DNA of 64,000 bases from positions 159,178-223,177 of the forward strand of contig JAUIRK010000446.1 of the NCBI GenBank assembly GCA_030549495.1, in the 5' to 3' direction. Below are positions 36,713 to 47,651 of this stretch, in pieces. The position numbers and the translations under genes were made by a program. The notes under the pieces are model-generated. The model was not told where the DNA came from. It made no database searches and was given only the letters and a program-made list of their open reading frames with translations. This DNA comes from Nectonema munidae. Lineage: Eukaryota > Nematomorpha > Nectonematoida > Nectonematidae. Positions within the stretch are counted from its first letter, which is position 1. Each line of letters starts with the position of its first letter.

Positions 36713-39688
36713 ATGTCTTCAAATTTTATAAAGTCAGTCATAACTCAAAATAGTTTCTTCAATAAAGAAATGTTAAAAGATATATTTTTTAAGCAGAAGA
36801 AAGTCCATGATGAATTAAGAGAAGTACTTATTGAAAATCATAAACTTCAATGGGGAACAGCTACAAATCAAGATACTTTCTTTATTAAAAATAAATTAAA
36901 GCATCGTTTTTACAAGCAAGCAGAAGCTCGAAATGAATTGAGCAAAGAAAACAAAACACAAGACATGAGTGAATTGAATACATCAAAAGATATAATTAAA
37001 ATGAAAATATCAGAAGTAATGATTTCAAATGAAAGGTTAAAAGATCCATCTTCAGAAGATAAATCTACCAAGAAAGTTCATGATGAATTAAGAGAAGTAC
37101 TTATTGAAAATCATAAACTTCAATGGGGAACACCTACAAATCAAGATACTTTCTTTATTAAAAATAAATTAAAGCATCGTTTTTACAAGCAAGCAGAAGC
37201 TGGAAATGAATTGAGCAAAGAAAACAAAACACAAGACATGAGTGAATTGAATACATCAAAAGATATAATTAAAATGAAAATATCAGAAGTAATGATTTCA
37301 AATGAAAGGTTAAAAGATCCATCTTCAGAAGATAAATCTACCAAGAAAGTCCATGATGAATTAAGAGAAGTACTTATTGAAAATCATAAACTTCAATGGG
37401 GAACAGCTACAAATCAAGATACTTTCTTTATTAAAAATAAATTAAAGCATCGTTTTTACAAGCAAGCAGAAGCTCGAAATGAATTGAGCAAAGAAAACAA
37501 AACACAAGACATGAGTGAATTGAATACATCAAAAGATATAATTAAAATGAAAATATCAGAAGTAATGATTTCAAATGAAAGGTTAAAAGATCCATCTTCA
37601 GAAGATAAATCTACCAAGAAAGTTCATGATGAATTAAGAGAAGTACTTATTGAAAATCATAAACTTCAATGGGGAACACCTACAAATCAAGATACTTTCT
37701 TTATTAAAAATAAATTAAAGCATCGTTTTTACAAGCAAGCAGAAGCTCGAAATGAATTGAGCAAAGAAAACAAAACACAAGACATGAGTGAATTGAATAC
37801 ATCAAAAGATATAATTAAAATGAAAATATCAGAAGTAATGATTTCAAATGAAAGGTTAAAAGATCCATCTTCAGAAGATAAATCTACCAAGAAAGTTCAT
37901 GATGAATTAAGAGAAGTACTTATTGAAAATCATAAACTTCAATGGGGAACACCTACAAATCAAGATACTTTCTTTATTAAAAATAAATTAAAGCATCGTT
38001 TTTACAAGCAAGCAGAAGCTCGAAATGAATTGAGCAAAGAAAACAAAACACAAGACATGAGTGAATTGAATACATCAAAAGATATAATTAAAATGAAAAT
38101 ATCAGAAGTAATGATTTCAAATGAAAGGTTAAAAGATCCATCTTCAGAAGAGAAATCTACCAAGAAAGTTCATGATGAATTAAGAGAAGTACTTATTGAA
38201 AATCATAAACTTCAATGGGGAACACCTACAAATCAAGATACTTTCTTTATTAAAAATAAATTAAAGCATCGTTTTTACAAGCAAGCAGAAGCTCGAAATG
38301 AATTGAGCAAAGAAAACAAAACACAAGACATGAGTGAATTGAATACATCAAAAGATATAATTAAAATGAAAATATCAGAAGTAATGATTTCAAATGAAAG
38401 GTTAAAAGATCCATCTTCAGAAGATAAATCTACCAAGAAAGTTCATGATGAATTAAGAGAAGTACTTATTGAAAATCATAAACTTCAATGGGGAACACCT
38501 ACAAATCAAGATACTTTCTTTATTAAAAATAAATTAAAGCATCGTTTTTACAAGCAAGCAGAAGCTCGAAATGAATTGAGCAAAGAAAACAAAACACAAG
38601 ACATGAGTGAATTGAATACATCAAAAGATATAATTAAATTGAAAATATCAGAAGTAATGATTTCAAATGAAAGGTTAAAAGATCCATCTTCAGAAGATAA
38701 ATCTACCAAGAAAGTTCATGATGAATTAAGAGAAGTACTTATTGAAAATCCTAAACTTCAATGGGGAACACCTACAAATCAAGATACTTTCTTTATTAAA
38801 AATAAATTAAAGCATCGTTTTTACAAGCAAGCAGAAGCTCGAAATGAATTGAGCAAAGAAAACAAAACACAAGACATGAGTGAATTGAATACATCAAAAG
38901 ATATAATTAAAATGAAAATATCAGAAGTAATGATTTCAAATGAAAGGTTAAAAGATCCATCTTCAGAAGATAAATCTACCAAGAAAGTTCATGATGAATT
39001 AAGAGAAGTACTTATTGAAAATCATAAACTTCAATGGGGAACACCTACAAATCAAGATACTTTCTTTATTAAAAATAAATTAAAGCATCGTTTTTACAAG
39101 CAAGCAGAAGCTGGAAATGAATTGAGCAAAGAAAACAAAACACAAGACATGAGTGAATTGAATACATCAAAAGATATAATTAAAATGAAAATATCAGAAG
39201 TAATGATTTCAAATGAAAGGTTAAAAGATCCATCTTCAGAAGATAAATCTACCAAGAAAGTTCATGATGAATTAAGAGAAGTACTTATTGAAAATCATAA
39301 ACTTCAATGGGGAACACCTACAAATCAAGATACTTTCTTTATTAAAAATAAATTAAAGCATCGTTTTTACAAGCAAGCAGAAGCTCGAAATGAATTGAGC
39401 AAAGAAAAGAAAACACAAGACATGAGTGAATTGAATACATCAAAAGATATAATTAAAATAAAAATATCAAAAATAATGATTTCAAATGAAAGGTTAAAAT
39501 ATCCATCTTCAGAAGATAAATCTACCAAGAAAGTTCATGATGAATTAAGAGAAGTACTTATTGAAAATCCTAAACTTCAATGGGGAACACCTACAAATCA
39601 AGATAATTTCTTTATTAAAAATAAATTAAAGCATCGTTTTTACAAGCAAGTAGAAGCTCGAAATGAATTGAGAAAAAATCAGAAGTAA
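36713..39688 (+). CDS. 991-aa protein of 10.5 tandem 91-aa units, function unknown
   Basis: An intronless ORF starting at ATG 36713. After a 29-residue leader, a 273-bp/91-aa unit begins at 36800 and repeats every 273 bases (37073, 37346 ... 39530), with ten full copies and one partial. Each unit starts KVHDELREVLIEN, continues through QWGT, an FFIKNKLKHRFYKQ segment and SKENKTQD, and ends NERLKDPSSEDKSTK. It is Lys/Glu-rich and probably helical, with one Trp and no Cys. Copies differ by only a few bases, mostly changing amino acids (A/P, R/G, H/P); the last two are most diverged. The leader (NSFFNKEMLKDIFFKQ) resembles the FFIKNKLKHRFYKQ segment, so the unit itself is an old duplication. No signal peptide, membrane segment or known domain is seen. 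Confidence 0.75.
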   Translation: MSSNFIKSVITQNSFFNKEMLKDIFFKQKKVHDELREVLIENHKLQWGTATNQDTFFIKNKLKHRFYKQAEARNELSKENKTQDMSELNTSKDIIKMKISEVMISNERLKDPSSEDKSTKKVHDELREVLIENHKLQWGTPTNQDTFFIKNKLKHRFYKQAEAGNELSKENKTQDMSELNTSKDIIKMKISEVMISNERLKDPSSEDKSTKKVHDELREVLIENHKLQWGTATNQDTFFIKNKLKHRFYKQAEARNELSKENKTQDMSELNTSKDIIKMKISEVMISNERLKDPSSEDKSTKKVHDELREVLIENHKLQWGTPTNQDTFFIKNKLKHRFYKQAEARNELSKENKTQDMSELNTSKDIIKMKISEVMISNERLKDPSSEDKSTKKVHDELREVLIENHKLQWGTPTNQDTFFIKNKLKHRFYKQAEARNELSKENKTQDMSELNTSKDIIKMKISEVMISNERLKDPSSEEKSTKKVHDELREVLIENHKLQWGTPTNQDTFFIKNKLKHRFYKQAEARNELSKENKTQDMSELNTSKDIIKMKISEVMISNERLKDPSSEDKSTKKVHDELREVLIENHKLQWGTPTNQDTFFIKNKLKHRFYKQAEARNELSKENKTQDMSELNTSKDIIKLKISEVMISNERLKDPSSEDKSTKKVHDELREVLIENPKLQWGTPTNQDTFFIKNKLKHRFYKQAEARNELSKENKTQDMSELNTSKDIIKMKISEVMISNERLKDPSSEDKSTKKVHDELREVLIENHKLQWGTPTNQDTFFIKNKLKHRFYKQAEAGNELSKENKTQDMSELNTSKDIIKMKISEVMISNERLKDPSSEDKSTKKVHDELREVLIENHKLQWGTPTNQDTFFIKNKLKHRFYKQAEARNELSKEKKTQDMSELNTSKDIIKIKISKIMISNERLKYPSSEDKSTKKVHDELREVLIENPKLQWGTPTNQDNFFIKNKLKHRFYKQVEARNELRKNQK

Positions 39689-40026
39689 AAAAAAAGAAAA
39701 AATCAGAAGTAATGATTTCAAACAAAAGATTAAAAAATTCATCTTCAGAAGATGAATTAATTAGTAATTCTAGCACATCAGATTTAAAAAATGTTGAGAA
39801 TAAGGAAAAAACACGTAGCAAAGGAAAATGTGATAGTAAGTTGAATAAATCAAAAGATATAATTAAAAAGAAAAAATCAGAAGTAACGATTTCATAAATC
39901 AAAAGATATAATTAAAAAGAAAAAAACAGAAGTAACTATTAATAATTTTTTTATAATAATAAAAAAAAAAAAAGAAGTAACAATTTCAAATGATGGTATA
40001 AATGATAACAAAAAAATGAAAGGGTA
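39675..40026 (+). pseudogene. out-of-frame continuation of the repeat protein
   Basis: Directly after the 991-aa ORF, another frame reads KKSEVMISNKRLKNSSSEDE, clearly the end of the 91-aa unit, then a Ser/Asn/Lys-rich stretch and KSKDIIKKKKSEVTIS before a stop at 39897. Further partial copies of the KDIIKKKK/EVTIS module follow to about 40026. The change of frame lies in an A-run near 39675, so it is either a real frameshift or a sequencing error. If it is an error, the protein would be about 70 residues longer. Confidence 0.6.
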
Positions 40027-41019
40027 AAATGGGTTAAACTCAAATTAGAGGGTTATTAATTAATTATACATAACACATACAACTTCTTATATATTATAAC
40101 ACATATACTTATATTTATATTATTTTTTTAAGGTTGGTTATTTTTTTAAATCTTATGGCCTTGGTAGATGGGGGAGCAGTGACGGTTCTAATTTTTCAAA
40201 AGTGAAGGGGCCAAATAAGGGCAAGTTTTTAAATCGATAATTTTTATAAATTTATGAATTTACCAAATACATATGTTTTACTTTTTTTCTTTGAATTATT
40301 CCAATGAATGAAATTTAAATTAAGAGCGCTCTTGGTCTAAGATTCACCCGTCCAGATAAGAGAGATATTTCTTCCCCTGGATGCAAAACCCACTCAAAAA
40401 AATTAAATTTATAAAAAGTTTCGAGTAAATTTTATATCCAGTAAAATAGGTATTTGATGTAGAAGGGCCAACATGGGGTCCCGGTGGGGAATCAGGCCTA
40501 AAGTAAAAAAACTTTCTTATTGGTGAAAGACGAAAAGATACTAAAGAGAAAAATATCCACAAATTAACCTTAGAAGTTATCAACAAATAAAGGATTAGGC
40601 CTTGACGGGTGGGTGAGGATTAAAATACTTGAAAAAATAATTGAAAGCCGAATGAACAATTAGAGAAATCTAAAAAGAGGGTAGAAAACAGGCAAAAAAC
40701 ATATGTGAGAATCGGAAAACAGAGTAATTACATAAATATAGTAGTCGTAGCGAAACAGGCAACAATGAGTGTGAGATTTCTGGCTCACATGATACCCCCG
40801 CCTTTGAGCGGTTAATACCTTAATGGGGGGACCTGTATTCCAGATAAAGTAATTTAAAATGCATTTATACATACGCATACATGTAGGTCAGCTCGGAATA
40901 ATAAACAAAAATCACATTTTTAGAAATACACATGTAAAATGCAGGAATAAAAATCTCCATGTTTAGCGTATGAAGTTTACCGCAGCTTCATGGCTGTTTT
41001 TAATTAATTTTCAAACAAA
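40027..41019. other. no gene; possible MITE-like fragments
   Basis: No coding region is supported. At about 40.18 kb GCAGTGACGGTTCTAA with AAGGGGCC nearby resembles the CAGTGRCG-type ends of hAT MITEs, but no partner end was found. A G-rich stretch at 40.79-40.84 kb has no recognised role. Confidence 0.35.
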
Positions 41020-41150
41020 ATAACTATACCCATTTTCTGGTCTTGATTTCGTTTGAAAATAAATCAAAATGTGTCAAAAAGTAGAAACGTTAATTCAATA
41101 TGGTAATATTTTTGATTAAAATCAATCAAATTTGTTAATAAAGACATTTA
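41020..41150. repeat. diverged satellite-1-like monomer
   Basis: Contains, in monomer order, TACCCATTTTC, a CAAAATGTGTCAAAAA word, then AAAATCAATCAAATTTGTTAA, resembling the satellite-1 words ACCCATTTTC, AATCAATCAAACCTGTCAA. About 16 kb from the satellite 1 array, so the repeat also exists as a dispersed element. Confidence 0.45.
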
Positions 41151-41520
41151 AAATAAGTACTTACATCGAAATTATTTTTATTAACTATATTTATAACTCA
41201 CTAGCTGTTCCCATTGTCGTTTCAATATTAATTTACCAATATTGAATCAATTATTCTTTTCCGAGCGCATAGGGAAAAAACACTCTATCAATCATCCTAG
41301 CTTTCGAGAAACAAACACTCTACCAAGGATCCTATGTTTCTAATTTTAAGAAACATTTTTTTGCGGCGCGTTTTTTCATTCAAAAACATATTCAAAAACA
41401 CTTAAAAACTAGTTTTATTTGTAGTTTATTTATAGTTTTATTAAATTGTTTTTTTTTCTTTTTTATATATATTTTATCATGAACATAATTGATTATCCCT
41501 GATATAAATCCCAAAATCAA

Positions 41521-42490
41521 GATGCCGAAAAAAAAGTACAACAACAAGTACATGAACTACGGCTTCATGATTGGGAGGGACGTAATGTGCAGCTGCCGCA
41601 TTACGTCTCTTGTCACAAAACGTCAGTAATGATTCTATGAAACCACATCAACTAAAGAAGCATCTCTTCAATGTACACCCCGAGTTCGTTGGCAATGTAA
41701 GGCAGTTTTTTGAATTGAAGGCAAACTACTTAAAAAAATAAAGATAGACCAGGTCAAAAAATTTCAAGCTAAGTCAAAAGTGATGGTACACTCATCGTAT
41801 GCTGTTTCTCTGCTGGTAACGAAGGCAAAGAAATCAGCGCTCATAAAGCCGTGCCTTGTGTCGTGCGCTGGCATTTTGCTTGGCGAATCTACGGTGTCGA
41901 AGATGAAGCAAGTTTCCCTATCCAACGACACTGTCAAGTCGCGCATTTTTGACATGTGGTGCAACATCAAGTCGAAACTCTTAGCAAAGGTCAAAGTGTC
42001 TCCCGTCTTTGCAATTCAGCTGGATGAGTCCCTATATGTGGGAAATTTATCTCGACTAATTTTCTTCGTTCGATACGCCTATGACCAAAACATTGAAGCG
42101 AACTTGCTGTTTTGCCGTCCACTGGAAACAACAACTCAAGCCGCCGACGTCATGCAGTTTGTCGACGACTTTTTCGAGGAGGAAGGACTGAGACAAGTTG
42201 GTCTATGCCTGCACAGATGGTGCTCCTGCTATGATAGGTGCGAGGTCTGGATACGCGATACTACTGAAGCAGAAGAATCCTAAGGTGGTAACCCAGCGCT
42301 GCATCAAACATCGAGAAGCGCTTGCATCAAGGAAATGACACAATCGCTCAAAGAAACGCTTGAGACGCCAATCAAAATTGTAAATTTTGTCAAAGCAAGC
42401 GCTCTCAACTGTTGACTATTTCAACGGTTGTGCCAGGATATGGAATCCGACTACAAAAGACTGCGGTTCCACACTTCCGTGCGCTGAAAA
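41521..42490 (+). pseudogene. hAT transposase with BED finger (ZBED5/SCAND3-like), broken
   Basis: Plus strand. MPKKKYNNKYMNYGFM and then, in another frame, NDSMKPHQLKKHLFNVHPEF form a split BED zinc finger. The frame 41780-42200 carries the hAT catalytic start: AKKSALIKPCLVSCAGILLG, VSLSNDTVKSRIFDMWCNIK, VFAIQLDESLYVGNLSRL (catalytic Asp in LDES) and NLLFCRPLETTT. After a frame change near 42205, VYACTDGAPAMIGARSGYA and VVTQRCIKHREALAS follow, then VNFVKASALN and QDMESDYK to about 42490, where the element is cut. The C-terminal dimerisation region is absent. Confidence 0.85.
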
Positions 42491-42768
42491 AACTCAGCAT
42501 ACGACAATTATTTTTTCTAACTTTCTAATTATAATTTGTATTTTCACTGATTTTAAGAACATATTCCCACAAATCTGCACCTTTGCTATTGTTTTCAAGA
42601 ACTTTATAAAGAAAAAACTCTATAGATTAAGAAATTTTAGAAATTTAGCCTTTCAAAACGGTACCAAATAAAAATATTTATATAATTAAAAAAAATCCTG
42701 AAAATTAAAAATTAGGGGACAATATTTCCTACTTTTTAATTGGGGGCATTTATTTTGGGGGCATTTTT

Positions 42769-43612
42769 TTGGAGGTATTCTATACCAATTCTAATCAACT
42801 TCTTCCTAAAATGTCAGAGCTTTGTTTGATAATAGACAAAACAAATTCAGATTTGATTTTTATTAACGAAGTTCTTCCCAAAAATAAAAGTTCATTTCCG
42901 CCAGTCTGCTCCACCTATAATCTATGCAGTTTTCAATGGTCAACAATTTTGATAACTAACCATGCTTCTAAAACTAGAGGAATCATTGCTTATTTTAAAC
43001 CATTTTTAAAAGTCAAAACTGTATCCCCCTTTGTTCCTTCCTACATTGAATATATTACTTTAGAGATTGAAAATAATGGCAAAAACTTTATCGTTTGCTG
43101 CATTTATAGAAGCTCCTCAATCAATATGGCTTGTTCTACTCATGAAATAATTCGTCTATTTTCAACCCTCATTGACTTGTTTCCTAAATTTACTATAATT
43201 TTCATTGGAGATTTTAACTATCCTTCTATTCCTTGGAACTCCAAAGTTCACAACGCTAGAAAGAATTCTTCTGTTATAAAGTTTGTAGAGTACCCTAGCT
43301 TCAAACAACGTGTTCCAATTAATTCAAGATGCTACTAGATTAGATTATACTGAAAGAGTAAGTATTTTAGACCTCTTAATTACGAATTTTCCTTCTGATC
43401 TTTCAAATATTTCTATTTTACCAGCATTGGATGGTAGTGATCATTACTCTATTACGTTCGATTTTTCTTATATTGTCAAAGCTTCATCTTCTATAACCAC
43501 CAAACTAGATGTTCGCTCGGGAAGATACAACAAAATAAGAGAATATCTGTTCAATGTTAATTCTAACCTATATAATGAATACTCTTTTTTGAGTTTTATG
43601 ATGTTTTCATGA
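42769..43612 (+). pseudogene. LINE endonuclease (two frames)
   Basis: Apurinic-type endonuclease of a LINE: YTNSNQLLPKMSEL, DLIFINEVLPKNK (catalytic Glu), GIIAYFKPFLKV, IVCCIYRSSS, FTIIFIGDFNYPSIPW (Asp and Asn). Then, after a frame change near 43.3 kb, IQDATRLDYTERVSILDLLI and LDGSDHYSITFDF with the final SDH catalytic His. All signature motifs are present, but in two frames. Confidence 0.82.
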
Positions 43613-43866
43613 GAGATACGGAGCTATTGCTGAGTTTATACCTTAAATGAAAAAAAAAACCAAATATAATCCGTATATGAACAGATCAACTACATACATA
43701 TACAAAAGAAAAAAAAGCTCTTCAAGAAGTACCAGAAGTTTAAAGATTCTAAAATGTTGTTACAACTCAAAAAAATATCAAATTAATTAAGAAGAGAAAC
43801 AATATAAGCAAAGCGTTCTTTTGAATGTAACATTTCAAAGAACATAAAAGACAAGCCTAAAAAGTT

Positions 43867-44793
43867 TTGGAATTATATAAACGTATTGAAAAAAGAAGCC
43901 ATAGTTTAAATACTATAATTGATAAAAATGGAAATCGTGTAAAATCTGATAATATAATTGCTGATACATTCAGTGAGTACTTTTCTTCTGTATTTACTAA
44001 ACCTCAAACCCATCCTCCAAAAATATTACCCAAGTATCATCACTACTCACCGATGGAAGATGTAGTAGTCAGTGAAAAACTTGTATTTCAGAAACTTAGC
44101 CCTCTCGGCGGGGGCAAATCACCTGGTATTGATAATTTGCACCCATATATTCTGAAAAAACTTTCTCAAGATTTGGCATTTCCTATAACAAAGTTATTCA
44201 ACCTATCTTTAATAGAAGGAGTCATACCCAAAACTTCGAAATCTGCATTAGTTGTGCCTGTACATAAAAGTTCCAACACCGAGCTTCCTTCAAACTACAG
44301 GCCTATTAGTTTAACTTCCGTCCTGTCAAAAGTGCTTGAATCTATAGTTGCTGATAATATTCTTTTTTATTTGGAAGAAAAGAATTTGATTAACACTAAC
44401 CAACATGGTTTTCTGAGAAAGAAATCTACTGTAACACAATTATTGGAGTTCCATGATGATGTTACTAATCTCCTTGAAAATAATGACACGTTTGATGTTT
44501 TATACTTTGACTTTCGAAAGGCATTCGACAAGGTTCCGCATAATTATTTACTCAGTAAATTGAAGGCCTATGACATTAACTCTGGAATTATTAATTGGAT
44601 TGATAACTTCTTGACCGATAGAACCCAGTTTGTCACCGTGAATGGCCATATATCAAATTCAAGAGTGATTAGTGGTGTTATCCAAGGTAGTGTGATAGGA
44701 CCACTACTTTTCAAGATTTACATAAATGATCTGCATACCCAAGTTCGTTCTCGCTTAAAATTGTTTGCTGATGATCTTAAAATTGTACTCTGA
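43867..44793 (+). CDS. LINE reverse transcriptase core
   Basis: A 308-residue open frame with the RT core: LSPLGGGKSPGIDNLHPYIL, VVPVHKSSNTELPSNYRPIS, LTSVLSKVLESIVADNI, QHGFLRKKSTVTQLLEF, VLYFDFRKAFDKVPHNYLLS (first Asp), GVIQGSVIGPLLFKIYINDL, and LKLFADDLKIVL (ADD box), after which the frame is lost. The pattern fits CR1/Jockey-type LINEs with an FADD box. The remaining thumb and C-terminal region continues in other frames at 44765-45064 and 45121-45576. Confidence 0.82.
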   Translation: MELYKRIEKRSHSLNTIIDKNGNRVKSDNIIADTFSEYFSSVFTKPQTHPPKILPKYHHYSPMEDVVVSEKLVFQKLSPLGGGKSPGIDNLHPYILKKLSQDLAFPITKLFNLSLIEGVIPKTSKSALVVPVHKSSNTELPSNYRPISLTSVLSKVLESIVADNILFYLEEKNLINTNQHGFLRKKSTVTQLLEFHDDVTNLLENNDTFDVLYFDFRKAFDKVPHNYLLSKLKAYDINSGIINWIDNFLTDRTQFVTVNGHISNSRVISGVIQGSVIGPLLFKIYINDLHTQVRSRLKLFADDLKIVL

Positions 44794-45576
44794 ATCAACT
44801 AACAAATCTAAACTACAACTTCAAGCCGACTTTTTTACTTTATACCAATGGTGTCACACTTGGGGTATGGATTTAAACTTTTGTAAATGTTATCATTTAC
44901 AAATTGGTTTAAATAATAGCGTCACTTACTACATAGGTGGTCGTGGTTATAATATTAAGCGTACCGCACAAATTAACGATTTAGGAATTATTATTGATGA
45001 TGCTCTCAAATTTAAACCTCAATTTTCAAAATCATCTCGAAAGCTTACTCTATATCCTATTTAGTTCTTAGATATTCATCTTCCTTTGAACCCGAGATAG
45101 CTAAACCTATATATAAAGCTTTGATACGACCCATCCTTGAGTACAGTAATGTTATAGCGCAACCTACCTGCATAAAAAATATGAAATCTTTGGAGAAAGT
45201 ACAGCAACATATAACTAAAAGAATGAAAGGCCTCAAAGAACTGCACTATAAAGAACGATTGCAGACTCTGTCCTTACCACTTCTGTCATACAGATATAAA
45301 AGAAACGACATGATAACAGTATTTAACATCATAAATAAAAAAATTCATGTTAATCGTGATATCCTACCCCCATTTTCTTCAAGATTTCAAAGAACTCATC
45401 AGTACAAATTTATAAAAAGCCGACACAAAAAGCACCTCCGAAAAAACTTCTTTTCTAACAGAATTATCAACGACTGGAACAGCCTCCCCGCGTATGTAGT
45501 GAACTCTCCTACTTTAAACAACTTAAAGCAACGCCTTGACCACTTCTGGAAAGATAAGATGTATACTCCTTCCTAG
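44765..45576 (+). pseudogene. LINE RT C-terminal region (two frames)
   Basis: The first piece (44765-45064) reads through the RT palm and thumb: LYQWCHTWGMDLNFCKCYHL and INDLGIIIDDALKFKPQFS. The second (45121-45576) carries IRPILEYSNVIAQP, LEKVQQHITKRMKGLKEL, RLQTLSLPLLSYRYKRNDMI, and the terminal NRIINDWNSLPAYVVNSPTL and LDHFWKD, the standard end of CR1/Jockey reverse transcriptases. Confidence 0.8.
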
Positions 45577-45600
45577 CTTAGTAACTCGGAATATCCTAGT

Positions 45601-46080
45601 TTTCTTATATTAATCTTTTTCCATAATTGTCACATATTATTCTCGATCAGTTTAGTTATTCTTTTACTTAAATTGATGCGATCATTACAGGCAAATTAAT
45701 CGTGGAGAGAAGGGGATGGTTCGTCTAAGGATGTGTGATCCCATATACAAATATAGTGATGTAATTCAAATGTCACTAATTTTATTTTAACTTTTTGAAA
45801 ATTATTTAACTTTAGTTGATTTTTTTCACTTCTAACAAAATTTAACTATTTTTTAAATCGCTATGCTTATGGTCATAATTAGGGCGGTTTAAAGTCAAAA
45901 TTTCAAATAAAATTTCCTATTAAAAATGATATTAGACATATTTTACAATACTTTCGGTACTTATTTCGCTGCTTTATTTGCTGTTGATGTCAACTTTTTT
46001 CAACCCCCCTCCCTCCCTATGTCAAATTAAATCCTCCCCCTTATTCCAAAATTTTAGTTAAAATCTTATCCCAAGTTGTG
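45601..46080. other. no gene seen
   Basis: Non-coding sequence after the LINE, with a C/T-rich tract near 46.00-46.02 kb. No feature I can support. Confidence 0.4.
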
Positions 46081-46086
46081 TTGACG

Positions 46087-46760
46087 TCAATTGTGAACGA
46101 CTTCTATAGGAGGCAATTCTTTCAAAAATCGTCCTAGGATGTCTGCTTTCTCATTCACTTCCCTGAACTTGACTTTGAGCTCAGAATTGCACTGCAGGTC
46201 TATAAGCTCCATTTGAAGCTCAGGGGGAGCGTCTTGCACATCAAAGGAAAACGGATCAGAAAAAATTTGAAAAGTGATTTTGTGTGTTTTAAAGTCGCCA
46301 AACCTCTGATCAAATTTTTCCTGAAGACTCACAATGGCATCAATATACTTCTCACCACTGAATGTCATGCCTCTATCCATGAGTGTTTTGCATGCTGGGA
46401 AATGACAAATGTTTTTCTCAGAGAGCTGGGTTTTCCATAACACAAGTTTTGTAGAAAATGCTCTTAAATTGTCATAGGCAGCACTGACAAGTTGTCCTTA
46501 GCCTTGTAACTTCTTGGTTAATGCATTCAGTTCCTGAGTAATGTCAACAAGAAAAGCTAAGTCCATGAGCCATTTTGGATCATTTAGCACAGAAACAGCT
46601 TTTCCATCATTCTCCATGAAGACATTCACTTCGGCTCTCAACTCAAAAAATCTCTCCAGAGTGGTTCCTCGACTAAGCCAACGTACCTCAGTAAAGTAGA
46701 GTACATCCTTAAATTCTGATCTTATTTCTTCCAAATAAGTGAAAAACTGCAGGTAAACCT
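46087..46760 (-). pseudogene. hAT transposase fragment (GTF2IRD2/ZBED-like)
   Basis: Minus-strand frames 46734-46498 and 46443-46087 together read VLYFTEVRWLSRGTTLERFF, ELRAEVNVFMENDGKAV, DPKWLMDLAFLVDITQELN and ALTKKLQG. The second frame then gives CHFPACKTLMDRG and PELQMELIDLQCNSELKVKF. These match the central and C-terminal parts of Buster/GTF2IRD2-type hAT transposases in order. The N-terminal zinc finger, catalytic start and dimerisation end are missing. It is a different, opposite-oriented copy from the BED-hAT at 41.5 kb. Confidence 0.8.
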
Positions 46761-47651
46761 CTAAATCTGATATGATTGATAAATTTCACAACAATAGACA
46801 TTACATTGTCAAACTTCTAACTCTACTACTTCTATTTCGGTGTGAATTAAGAAACTCTTATCAATGTTTGGTTTATTAGAGATTATCATACATTTTGTTT
46901 TAACTTTATTTATCAAAAAGTTGTTATTTTCACACCAATCAAAAAATATATTTAGTTCTGAATTTAACTTATTGGAATCAATATAAGTGTCGTTTTTTAT
47001 TTTAGATAAAGAAAAATATGCGCAAATCTCATCAGCAAAGAGAATATAGGAGAAAAGTTCTGTGATATGAAATATATCATTAATGGCGATGTTGAAAAGA
47101 ATTGGTGCAAGAATGGATCCTTGAGGAACACCCGTTTTAATAGGTTGAATGTCTGAGAGTGTATCATTTAATTTGACTTTTTGAAATCTATTTTTTAGAT
47201 ATGAAGAGAAGAAATGTAGTGAACTTTTACTCAGGTTACAATTGGAAAGATTTTTGATTAGGAAGGAATGCCTTAATCAATCAAAGGCTTTTGAAAGGTC
47301 AAAGAAGAAAAGTACCGCATCGTCCTTCTTTTCCAATCTCTCTATTATTTTTCCCACTATATACGAATGATATGCTTCAGTTAAGTAGTTATTTCTAAAT
47401 CCAAACTGATAATCATCGATGTATTGGATTGAAGTTATATATGCATTAAATTGTTTATAAATAAACTTTTCAAATATTTTTGACAGTATTGGTATTATGG
47501 AAATAGGTTTATAATTTTCAATTGAAAATGTATCTTTTTTTTATGAATAGGTTTAACTTTATGTACTTTTAAAACTTGAGGAAACATGTTATTTGATAAA
47601 GCAAGATTAATAGAATACGATAAAGGGACGCTTAAATAGTATTTTATAAAT

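Larger units (their letters stand above)
42740..45600 (+). mobile_element. CR1/Jockey-like LINE (endonuclease-RT), broken
   Basis: A plus-strand LINE with endonuclease (42769-43612), linker, reverse transcriptase (43867-44793) and C-terminal domain (to 45576). ORF1 is missing. Four or more frame breaks are visible, at about 43.3, 43.6-43.85, 44.78 and 45.06 kb. It begins about 250 bases after the truncated BED-hAT, in the same orientation. The 3' UTR is short and no microsatellite tail is obvious. Confidence 0.85.

Noticed and set aside
36713-39688. CRISPR-like or prokaryotic repeat array
   Set aside because: The repeat is coding with no spacers and the whole context is eukaryotic.
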